A stretch of DNA of 6,545 bases from an uncultured bacterium (GTDB taxonomy: Bacteria > Armatimonadota > UBA5829 > DSUL01): assembly GCA_937967775.1 (NCBI GenBank), contig CALCJH010000402.1:1-6545 (forward strand), written 5' to 3'. Positions 1 through 6,173 of the stretch are shown here, in pieces. The notes under the pieces are model-generated. The model had not been told where the DNA came from, made no database searches, and worked only from the letters and a program-made list of their open reading frames with translations. Both the position numbers and the translations under genes were made by a program. Numbering within the stretch: the first letter of the stretch is position 1; the number at the start of each line of letters is the position of its first letter.

Positions 1-700
1 TATAGATCTGTTCCGGCTGAAAGTTCAGCTTTTGCAGGCTTTCCAGCACATATTTGATCATAATCGGGGGGCCGCACGTAATGGCGATGGTGTTCTCGGG
101 GGAAGGCGCAAGGTCCATCAGATAGGCCGGGACGAAGCCCACGTTCCCCTGCCACGTCTCATCGCCCCGGTCCACCGTCAGAAACACCCGCGAGTCCGGA
201 GCCGACATCCAGGCGTCGAACTCGCTGCGGAAGCAGAGGTCCTGTGGACTGCGCGCCCCGTAGATCAGGTCTATGGGTCCGTAATCCGCGCGGTTGTCCA
301 GACAGAAATTCAGCAGCGAGCGGAGGGGGGCCATCCCGATGCCGCCCCCGATGAACAGCAGCTTCTTTCCCTTCCACTCTTCATACGGAAACCAGTTGCC
401 GAATGGCCCGCGGATCCCCACGACGTCACCCGGACTCATCTCGTGGAGCGCTGTGGTCACCTGTCCCACCTGTTTGACGCTGAACTCCACCACGCCGGGA
501 CGCGTGGGAGTTGACGTCAGACAGAAGGTGGCTTCTCCCACCCCGAACACGGACACTTCCTGGAACTGTCCCGGTTCGTAGGTGAAGCTCTCGCGCAGTT
601 CGGGGTCACGGAAGACGGCCCGGAATGTCCGCGTGTCCGGGGTCTCCTCGACGATCTCCTCAACAGTCGCCAGCTCAGGCTGATACGGATTCGCAGCCAT
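1..700 (-). CDS. flxA: FAD/NAD(P)-binding oxidoreductase (FlxA-like), 5' part, end outside the window
   Basis: This is a ferredoxin-NADP reductase-type flavoprotein, like the gamma subunit of sulfhydrogenases (HydG) and AsrB. It would be the NAD(P)H-oxidising entry point of the complex. The frame is open from the ATG at 698-700 to the left edge, 233 residues with no stop. Residues 10-105 form the FAD-binding barrel, with Y-E-P-G-Q-F (41-46), F-C-L-T-S-T-P (59-65), and G-D-V-V-G-I-R-G-P-F-G-N. The NAD(P) domain follows with GGGIGMAPLRS (118-128), I-Y-G-A-R (146-150) and I-T-C-G-P-P-I-M (207-214). The family normally ends with a cysteine motif for a [2Fe-2S] cluster about 10 residues past the point where the window stops (Q-I-Y), so that part cannot be judged. 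The start overlaps flxB by 26 bases and has only a weak purine-rich site. NADH versus NADPH preference cannot be told. Confidence 0.9.
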   Translation of the reverse strand, partial: MAANPYQPELATVEEIVEETPDTRTFRAVFRDPELRESFTYEPGQFQEVSVFGVGEATFCLTSTPTRPGVVEFSVKQVGQVTTALHEMSPGDVVGIRGPFGNWFPYEEWKGKKLLFIGGGIGMAPLRSLLNFCLDNRADYGPIDLIYGARSPQDLCFRSEFDAWMSAPDSRVFLTVDRGDETWQGNVGFVPAYLMDLAPSPENTIAITCGPPIMIKYVLESLQKLNFQPEQIY

Positions 701-1769
701 TTCCGCTCACAATCTCCGAAAGCACGCCGCGCAGGTCCGCGTTGACCGGGCACAGCTCAACGCACCTGCCGCACCCCACGCATCCGCAGATCCCGCATTG
801 ATGCACGATGTACCTGAACTTGTGGGCTATCCTCTGCCTCACCCGCTCCCGACGCGACGGACGCGGGTTGTGGCCGTGCCCCATCTTCGTAAAGTCGCAG
901 AACTGGCAGGTATCTCGAACGCGATAGCGTTCCACCTTACCCCCGGCAATCGTCTCATCCTGGATGTCGAAGCAGGTGCACGTAGGGCACAGGAACGAGC
1001 AAACGCCGCAGCCGATGCACTTTTCGGCGATGGCATCCCACACCGGTTCCTCCCAGTCCACGCTTGCCGCCACCTTTTCCGGGTCGAACGGCTCGGCCGT
1101 CTCCCGCAGGGCATTCCATACGATGTCACGGGCTGCCAGATCACCGGGGGATGCCTCCCGGAAAGCGGAGCACGACAGAAGCTCCTCGCCTGCCGGAGTG
1201 TTCGCCGTGGCCACGTAAGCCTCTCCGACATCGGTCAGGGCCACATCCGCGGCCAGGCTCCACTCGATCGGATCTCCCACGCTGGAGCAGAAGCAGCTCC
1301 AGCGCTTGCTCTCGCAGACGTAAGCGATGGTGACCAGATTCCGGCGTCGTCCGGCGTAATACGGGTCCTGGAACCGTCCGTCCAGAAAAACTCTGTCCAG
1401 TACCTCCAGCGACCGAACGTCGCAGGGCTTCATTCCCACCATCAGAGTGGGCGGAAATGGACCGGCCGCCGGCACCAGTGTGGGCTCTCCGTCCCCGGGG
1501 TTGAAAGTGAACAGCGTTTCGCAAGAAGGGAGGACGGCCTCCTTCGGCGAGGCGCACTGGCGCCGGTTGTCCAGCGCGGGCAACCGGTCCGCCGACACAG
1601 CGGCAAAAGCACGGGAACCATCCTCCGCCTCGACTGGCCCCAGCAGGTGGTAACGGGTGGATGCCCACTCCAGCCAGTCCTTCAGGGCTGTTTTAGGTAA
1701 TAGTTTGTCCAAGTCGCTCTCCGTCAACCTTGTACAGCAGCGCTCACTCGGCGGGACCTTCGTCATCAT
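675..1769 (-). CDS. flxB: Iron-sulfur subunit like sulfhydrogenase beta / anaerobic sulfite reductase A (FlxB-like)
   Basis: Proteins of this type (HydB/HyhB of sulfhydrogenases, AsrA of sulfite reductase) pair with an FAD/NAD(P) partner and carry electrons by two [4Fe-4S] clusters; the partner flxA follows directly. From the ATG at 1769 it has 364 residues. The N-terminal domain shows L-T-E-S-D-L-D-K-L-L, then G-M-K-P-C-D-V-R-S-L (112-121), Y-Y-A-G-R-R-R, and C-F-C-S-S-V-G-D-P near 159-167. The C-terminal domain has CIGCGVCSFLCPTCTCFD (C251/254/257/261, plus C264, C266), D-T-C-Q-F-C-D, G-H-N-P-R-P-S, A-H-K-F-R-Y and CVGCGRCVELCP (C330/333/336/340). The start is uncertain: the ATG at 1769 or 1766 overlaps flxC and has no good ribosome site; a TTG at 1712 has GGAG 6 bases upstream; a TTG at 1727 would fit family N-termini. 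An ATG at 1835 is probably too far upstream. Confidence 0.88.
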   Translation of the reverse strand: MMTKVPPSERCCTRLTESDLDKLLPKTALKDWLEWASTRYHLLGPVEAEDGSRAFAAVSADRLPALDNRRQCASPKEAVLPSCETLFTFNPGDGEPTLVPAAGPFPPTLMVGMKPCDVRSLEVLDRVFLDGRFQDPYYAGRRRNLVTIAYVCESKRWSCFCSSVGDPIEWSLAADVALTDVGEAYVATANTPAGEELLSCSAFREASPGDLAARDIVWNALRETAEPFDPEKVAASVDWEEPVWDAIAEKCIGCGVCSFLCPTCTCFDIQDETIAGGKVERYRVRDTCQFCDFTKMGHGHNPRPSRRERVRQRIAHKFRYIVHQCGICGCVGCGRCVELCPVNADLRGVLSEIVSGNGCESVSA

Positions 1770-2682
1770 CCCGGTAGGTGGCGAGCACCGGTTCAGCATC
1801 CGGATCCATCCCGGCCCGGTATCCGAACAGGGCATCCACCTCCCCGGCCATCCGCCGCATCAGTGTCTGAATGGGAATGTCGGCCGGGCATACCCGTTCA
1901 CACTCGCCGCACCCCACGCAGCGACCAGCCAGATGAAAAGCCCGCGTGGTGTGGTACATCCAGTTCTCCGGTCCCGCGATTCGCTTGGACACCCATCCTA
2001 CGGGCAACCGGTCCGTGAAGCACTCCTTGCAGTAGCAGGCCGGACACACCTGACGGCAGGCGTAGCAGCGCACACACTTCGAGAACTGCTCTGCCCAGAA
2101 CTCGCGCCGGGCGTCCAGGTCTTCCGGCAAAGTCTGGTCCGTTGCAGGTTGCAAGGGTGGCGCCTCTCCGATGAGAGTGTCCGAGAGCGGCGGAACCGGC
2201 GTGTCGCAGAACAGGCAGGCCCGTTTGAGGACCATCTCACGCTCCAGCCGAACGTCTCTATCGCCGCAGTCGGCTTTCAGGCCACCGTTTTCCGGCGCCA
2301 GAGACTTCAGCGTGCCTTCGTCCACTCCGGCCGGGGCCAGACGGCCAGGGTCCACCACCCCGGAGCAGGCTACTCCGATGATATAAACATCTTCCCGCCG
2401 GGTCTGTTTTTCCTGAATGAGCGTGGCGATAGAGCGCGCGTCGCAGCCCTTGGCCACGACGGCCACTTTTCCCCGCCCGGCCTGCTCCCTTACATAGAGA
2501 GCCAGATTCTGGGCGCACGCAGGCGACCAGAACAGCCGGTCCACATCCTCTGCCCTGCGGACGAACACCGGCGTGGCGCGGGCGGGAGTGCTCCCTGGCC
2601 CGTAACCGATGACCACACTCACATCGCCGGATTCCAGGAGGCGGCGCGCCTCAGTCCGGATTTGTTCGGTCGGGCTGTTCAT
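1744..2682 (-). CDS. flxC: Iron-sulfur electron-transfer subunit (FlxC-like)
   Basis: This is a soluble ferredoxin-like subunit, probably relaying electrons between the FlxA flavin and FlxD/HdrA. The 312 residues fall into two parts. The N-terminal part (about 1-165) resembles the domain of hydrogenase/dehydrogenase beta-type subunits, with A-K-G-C-D-A-R-S (77-84), I-I-G-V-A-C-S-G-V-V-D (101-111) and C156-x2-C159. The C-terminal part carries two [4Fe-4S] motifs. The first is C203/206/209/213, which runs on into a second cysteine set C216, C218, C221 (CPACYCKECF). The second is C255/258/261/265 (CVGCGECERVCP), followed by A-D-I-P-I-Q-T-L-M. No membrane segment or signal peptide is seen. The letter C rests on its place next to flxD; a genome pipeline may call it a 4Fe-4S ferredoxin or F420-hydrogenase beta-type protein, but nothing specific to F420 is visible. 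The ATG overlaps flxD by 4 bases. Confidence 0.82.
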   Translation of the reverse strand: MNSPTEQIRTEARRLLESGDVSVVIGYGPGSTPARATPVFVRRAEDVDRLFWSPACAQNLALYVREQAGRGKVAVVAKGCDARSIATLIQEKQTRREDVYIIGVACSGVVDPGRLAPAGVDEGTLKSLAPENGGLKADCGDRDVRLEREMVLKRACLFCDTPVPPLSDTLIGEAPPLQPATDQTLPEDLDARREFWAEQFSKCVRCYACRQVCPACYCKECFTDRLPVGWVSKRIAGPENWMYHTTRAFHLAGRCVGCGECERVCPADIPIQTLMRRMAGEVDALFGYRAGMDPDAEPVLATYRDDDEGPAE

Positions 2683-3218
2683 TGCGCCTCCACTCCTACG
2701 GGCTGAGTCTCAGCTTGCCTCGCGACGACAGGAATCAGCAGAGGCACGGGCCTGCCCACTCCCTGGAACGGTCCCAGTTTGCGGATGCGCTCCGTCATCT
2801 CTCTCACGCTTTCCGCCCATCGCGCCCCCTCCGATGCGGATACCCACTGGAACTGGAACCGCTCGCGCGGGATGCCCATCGTCTCCAGGAACCGGGTCAG
2901 CAGGGTCAGTCTGCGGCGGGCGTAATAGTTTCCCTTGGCGTAGTGACAGTCGCCCGGGTGGCATCCGCTTACCAGCACACCGTCGAAGCCCCGCAGGAAC
3001 CCTTTCAGCACAAACTGCGGGTCTACACGACCGCTGCACGGGACGCGGACAATGCGCACATTCGGCGGATGCTGCAACCGCGCCGACCCGGCCAGGTCCG
3101 CGCCCGCATAGGAGCACCAGTTGCACAGGATTCCCAGGATCTTTGGCTCCCAGGTTCCCTCTGCCGCCTGTCCGTTCATCGTCTCCGCCCCCTCAAAAAC
3201 CTCTGGAGTCTCCGCCAC
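2679..3218 (-). CDS. flxD: MvhD-like [2Fe-2S] adaptor protein (FlxD)
   Basis: MvhD proteins dock an electron-input module onto HdrA and pass electrons to its flavin through a [2Fe-2S] cluster. In this gene set the partner is the Flx NAD(P)H dehydrogenase rather than a hydrogenase. The 179-residue product shows the whole family signature: L-C-N-W-C-S-Y-A-G-A-D (C32, C35), R-V-P-C-S-G-R-V-D (C61), S-G-C-H-P-G-D-C-H-Y (C86, C91), then G-N-Y-Y-A-R-R-R and W-V-S-A-S-E-G. All five conserved cysteines are present. The start taken is GTG 3218, just after hdrA. The alternative ATG 3179 would give 166 residues and a start closer to other MvhD proteins; the first 13 residues look unconserved. After L-G-P (148-150) there is a tail of about 29 residues (G-R-P-V-P-L onward) that I do not recognise. 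The stop overlaps the flxC start as ATGA. Confidence 0.95.
   Translation of the reverse strand: MAETPEVFEGAETMNGQAAEGTWEPKILGILCNWCSYAGADLAGSARLQHPPNVRIVRVPCSGRVDPQFVLKGFLRGFDGVLVSGCHPGDCHYAKGNYYARRRLTLLTRFLETMGIPRERFQFQWVSASEGARWAESVREMTERIRKLGPFQGVGRPVPLLIPVVARQAETQPVGVEAQ
2687..2697 (-). promoter_or_regulatory. Ribosome binding site of flxC, within the end of flxD
   Basis: The stretch AGGAGTGGAGG gives two Shine-Dalgarno cores, 10 and 4 bases before the ATG at 2682. It lies inside the last flxD codons. Together with the ATGA stop/start overlap it points to translational coupling of flxD and flxC. Confidence 0.6.
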
Positions 3219-3228
3219 GGAAGTGAGT

Positions 3229-3234
3229 CTCCTT
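3229..3234 (-). promoter_or_regulatory. Ribosome binding site of flxD
   Basis: AAGGAG follows directly after the hdrA TGA stop (3235-3237) and is 10 bases before the GTG at 3218. The spacing is somewhat long. A second purine run (GAGGGGGCGGAG) precedes an in-frame ATG at 3179, so the flxD start is not fully settled. Confidence 0.5.
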
Positions 3235-5208
3235 TCAGGCCAGCGCCAGGGCGTCTATCTCGGACAGCACCTGGGCGTTCGTGAAGCCTCGCAGGTCTAT
3301 GCAGCTGCCCCGGCATCCGGCCACGCACGTGCCGCATCCGTGGCAGAGTCCCTCATTCACACGGGCTGCGCGCCTGCTCGCCCCATTCTTGCCGTTCAGT
3401 TCCACCAGTTCGATGGCGGAGAACGGGCACACCTGGACGCACTGCCCGCACGCCGCGCAATCCTCTTCCCGGACCGAGGCGATCATCGGCTCGGAGAGCA
3501 GATGCGGCTTGGAGAACAATCCGGCCACCTTGGACGCCGCTCCCGAGGCTTGCGCCACAGTGTCCGGGATGTCCTTGGGATACTGGCACGCCCCCGCCAG
3601 GAAGATGCCGGAGGACAGCACCTCCACCGGCTTCAGTTTCGGGTGCGCCTCTGAGAACCAGTTGTGCTGGTCGGTGGAGATGCCAAGTTTACGAGCCAGA
3701 TCCTTCGCATCCTCCTGAGGCTCCATAGCGGTCGCCAACACCACCATATCGGCCTCGATCTCCACCGGTCGTCCCAGGAGAGTGTCCGCACCCTTCACCA
3801 CCACCTTGTCCCCGTGGCGGTAGATCCGAGAGACGCGCCCGCGGATGTAGTTCGCGCCATACTCCTCGATCGTGCGGCGCACGAATTCCTCGTAGCCCTT
3901 CCCGTTGGCGCGGATGTCCATGTAGAACACGTAGGACTGCGTGTCGGGGTACTTCTCCTTCAGGAGCAGCGCGTGCTTGGCGGTGTACATACAGCACACC
4001 TTGCTGCAGTACTCGTGGCCGTGATTCTCACTGCGGCTGCCCACACAGGCCACGAAGACGACGGTCTTCGGCGGCCGGTGGTCGGAAGGCCGCACGATCT
4101 TTCCTTCCGTTGGTCCCGACGCGTTCATCAGCCGCTCGAACTGAAGCCCGGAGATCACGTCCGGGATGCTGCCGTAGCCGTACTCGCCGATCTGTGAGTG
4201 GTCCCACATCCGGAAGCCGGTGGCCACCACGATGGCGCCGAACTGTTCCGTGACCACCTCATCCTGCTGATCGTAGGCGATAGCCCCCGTGGGGCAGAGC
4301 TTCTGACATACCCCGCACTTCAGGTCGTTGTTCAGACGGCAATGCTCGCGGTCTATGACAGGAACATTCGGTACCGCCTGCGGGAACGGCACGTAGATGG
4401 CGCGGCGCTCGCCCATTCCCTCTTCGAACTCATTGGGTACCTTGACAGGGCACTTGCTGTAGCAGACGCCGCAGCCGGTGCACTTCTCCATATCCACACC
4501 GCGCGCCTTCTTGCGGATGCGGATGTTGAAATTCCCGACGAACCCCGTGACCTCCTCCACCTCCGCATAGGTCAGTATGGTGATGTTGGGATGCGAGGCG
4601 CAGTCCACCATCTTAGGCGTCAGGATACAGGCGGCGCAGTCCAGAGTGGGGAACGTCTTGTCGTACTGCGCCATCCGGCCGCCGATGGAGGGTGTGCGCT
4701 CCACCAGCGTGACAGGGTAGCCCGCGTCGGCAATGTCCAGAGCAGCCTGGATGCCGGCCACTCCGCCTCCGATGACCAGCGCCCGTTTGGTGATTGGGAT
4801 CTCATTCCGGAACAGCGGAAAGTCCCGGCGGGCCTTGGCCACAGCCATCCGGACAAGGTCTATGGCCTTCTCCGTGGCTGCGTCTTTGTCCTGGTGCACC
4901 CACGAGCAGTGCTCGCGGATGTTGGCCATCTCCACCATATATGGGTTCAGCCCCGCTTCGGAGATGCACCGCTGGAAGGTGGGTTCGTGCAGGCGAGGAG
5001 AGCACGAAGCGACCACCACACGGTCCAGCCGGTGATCCCGGATGGCATCCCGCACCATGGTCTGCCCCGGTTCGGAGCACATGTATTTGTAGTCTGTGGC
5101 GAACACCACTCCCGGGATGCGCCCGGCCTCCTCGGCGACCCGCTGCACATCCACCGTTCTCGCGATGTTCGACCCGCACCAGCAGACAAATACGCCGACT
5201 CGCGCCAT
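3235..5208 (-). CDS. hdrA: HdrA, FAD/iron-sulfur electron-bifurcating subunit
   Basis: HdrA carries the flavin at which, in studied complexes, electron pairs bifurcate between ferredoxin and the heterodisulfide. At 657 residues it is full length. The N-terminal domain (about 1-130) holds conserved cysteines (CWC at 9-11, C44, C69 in CSPRLHE, C101 in NIREHCSW), typical of the HdrA-specific cluster region. The FAD domain starts with GGGVAG at 147-152, followed by G-G-R-M-A and L-D-C-A-A-C-I (189-195). An inserted ferredoxin domain has C243/246/249/253 and C290/298/301/305. A second nucleotide-fold part contains C-V-G-S-R (388-392), Y-C-S-K-V-C-C-M-Y and Y-M-D-I-R-A. The C-terminus carries C584/587/590/594 and C622/625/628/632. 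The ATG at 5208 has AGGAG 6 bases upstream. HdrA is not fused to MvhD here; the adaptor is the next gene, 16 bases on. In the last motif the usual proline after the fourth cysteine is arginine (CRGSC). Confidence 0.97.
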   Translation of the reverse strand: MARVGVFVCWCGSNIARTVDVQRVAEEAGRIPGVVFATDYKYMCSEPGQTMVRDAIRDHRLDRVVVASCSPRLHEPTFQRCISEAGLNPYMVEMANIREHCSWVHQDKDAATEKAIDLVRMAVAKARRDFPLFRNEIPITKRALVIGGGVAGIQAALDIADAGYPVTLVERTPSIGGRMAQYDKTFPTLDCAACILTPKMVDCASHPNITILTYAEVEEVTGFVGNFNIRIRKKARGVDMEKCTGCGVCYSKCPVKVPNEFEEGMGERRAIYVPFPQAVPNVPVIDREHCRLNNDLKCGVCQKLCPTGAIAYDQQDEVVTEQFGAIVVATGFRMWDHSQIGEYGYGSIPDVISGLQFERLMNASGPTEGKIVRPSDHRPPKTVVFVACVGSRSENHGHEYCSKVCCMYTAKHALLLKEKYPDTQSYVFYMDIRANGKGYEEFVRRTIEEYGANYIRGRVSRIYRHGDKVVVKGADTLLGRPVEIEADMVVLATAMEPQEDAKDLARKLGISTDQHNWFSEAHPKLKPVEVLSSGIFLAGACQYPKDIPDTVAQASGAASKVAGLFSKPHLLSEPMIASVREEDCAACGQCVQVCPFSAIELVELNGKNGASRRAARVNEGLCHGCGTCVAGCRGSCIDLRGFTNAQVLSEIDALALA

Positions 5209-5214
5209 CGTCCG

Positions 5215-5219
5215 CTCCT
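5215..5219 (-). promoter_or_regulatory. Ribosome binding site of hdrA, in the hdrB-hdrA gap
   Basis: AGGAG stands 6 bases before the hdrA ATG at 5208. The surrounding 53-base gap (5209-5261) is the longest noncoding stretch in the window. I see no convincing promoter boxes or terminator hairpin in it, so hdrA is most likely read through from hdrB. Confidence 0.7.
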
Positions 5220-5261
5220 ATCCCCGCCTCGCGTCCCGTAGCCGAAGGGTTCCAGCCGCAA

Positions 5262-6173
5262 TCATTCCTGTGCCTCCGTACTTTTTGCCGCCGCAGTTTC
5301 CCGGCGCGCCACCGCAGAGGCATCCACAAAATGCATCTTCAGCCATCGCTCCGCGTCTGGAAGCCCCATCGCCAGCGCCATCAATTCTGTGAAGTAGAGC
5401 ACCGGTATCCGGAAGTTCTCCCCTACCGCCTTCAGCGCCTCGCCTTGCCGCATGTCCAGATTGGTCATGCACAGAGGGCAGGCGCAGACGATGCAATCTG
5501 CTCCGTAGTCCCGGGCCATCTTCAGGATGTCCGCGCTGAGCTTGCGCACGACGTCGGTGCGCGTCAGGGATAGCCCTGCGCCGCAGCACTCCGTCTTGTA
5601 AGGCCACTCGACCGGCTCCCCGCCCAGGGTGCGGACAAGCTCGTCCAGCGACTGCGGATCCTCCACACGCTCATCCGTCTCAAGGGCCCGCGGGGGACGC
5701 ACCAGCAGGCAGCCGTAGTAGCAGGCCACCTTCAAATCTTCAAGGGGACGCCTGACGGCGTCGCGGATGCGCTCTGTTCCCACATCCCGCGCCACCACGT
5801 CCAGCAGGGCCCGCGCCTTCGCACTGCCCTGCAGCGGGCGCTCCAGCACGCTGCGCACCTCGTCCGCCAGCGAAGCGTCCTTGCGAAGCTCGTGGCCGGC
5901 AACAGCCAGGCGATTGAAGCAGGCCGCGCAGGGGACTGCCACCTCCTCCAACCCCATCTCCTCGACCAGGGCCAGATTCCGGGCGGCCAGAGTTGTGCTC
6001 AGCAGGTGGTCCCTGCCGTGGGCGCTGCTGGCGCCGCAGCAGTTCCAGCCGGGCACCTCGCGCAGCTCCACTCCCAGCGCCGCGCAGACGGCCCGCGCCG
6101 AGAGGTCATACTCCTTCGCAGTGGCGTGAAGGGAGCATCCCGGGTAGTAGGCATAGGCGCGATTATCCTGCAT
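5262..6173 (-). CDS. hdrB: Heterodisulfide reductase subunit B (HdrB), two CCG domains
   Basis: HdrB is the catalytic subunit of heterodisulfide reductase; its two noncubane [4Fe-4S] clusters split a disulfide substrate. The 303-residue product has the usual HdrB length and opens with Y-Y-P-G-C-S. Two cysteine-rich CCG domains are complete. The first has C13, C45-C46 and C82-x2-C85 (PCAACFNRL). The second has C155 (YYGCLLVRP), C196-C197 and C232-x2-C235 (CACPLC). The C-terminus has the typical F-T-E-L-M-A-L-A-M-G-L and H-F-V-D. I chose the ATG at 6173 because GGAGG at 6183-6187 lies 9 bases upstream; the ATG at 6179 would leave only 3. A much longer in-frame start at 6263 adds a basic, low-complexity extension buried in hdrC and is unlikely. 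With both clusters intact, catalysis is expected. The substrate in bacteria need not be CoM-S-S-CoB. Confidence 0.95.
   Translation of the reverse strand: MQDNRAYAYYPGCSLHATAKEYDLSARAVCAALGVELREVPGWNCCGASSAHGRDHLLSTTLAARNLALVEEMGLEEVAVPCAACFNRLAVAGHELRKDASLADEVRSVLERPLQGSAKARALLDVVARDVGTERIRDAVRRPLEDLKVACYYGCLLVRPPRALETDERVEDPQSLDELVRTLGGEPVEWPYKTECCGAGLSLTRTDVVRKLSADILKMARDYGADCIVCACPLCMTNLDMRQGEALKAVGENFRIPVLYFTELMALAMGLPDAERWLKMHFVDASAVARRETAAAKSTEAQE

Noticed and set aside
798..1700. Plus-strand open frame of 300 codons opposite flxB
   Set aside because: It is antisense to conserved flxB motifs and has no domain signal or convincing ribosome site.
1770..1835. Longer N-terminus of flxB from an ATG at 1835
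   Set aside because: It would overlap flxC by 92 bases, and the extra residues do not look like the family's N-terminus.
1657..2706. Plus-strand open frame of 349 codons opposite flxC
   Set aside because: It lies entirely antisense to a gene with clear iron-sulfur motifs, its translation shows no known domain, and GC-rich genes often leave long open frames on the other strand.
4198..5241. Plus-strand open frame of 347 codons opposite hdrA
   Set aside because: It is antisense to the FAD and N-terminal domains of HdrA. The protein is rich in Arg/His/Gly/Asp with no recognisable motif, a typical shadow frame.
5209..5261. Possible promoter or terminator in the hdrB-hdrA gap
   Set aside because: I found no -10/-35-like pair and no stable stem followed by a T run. 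The gap is only 53 bases within an evident operon.
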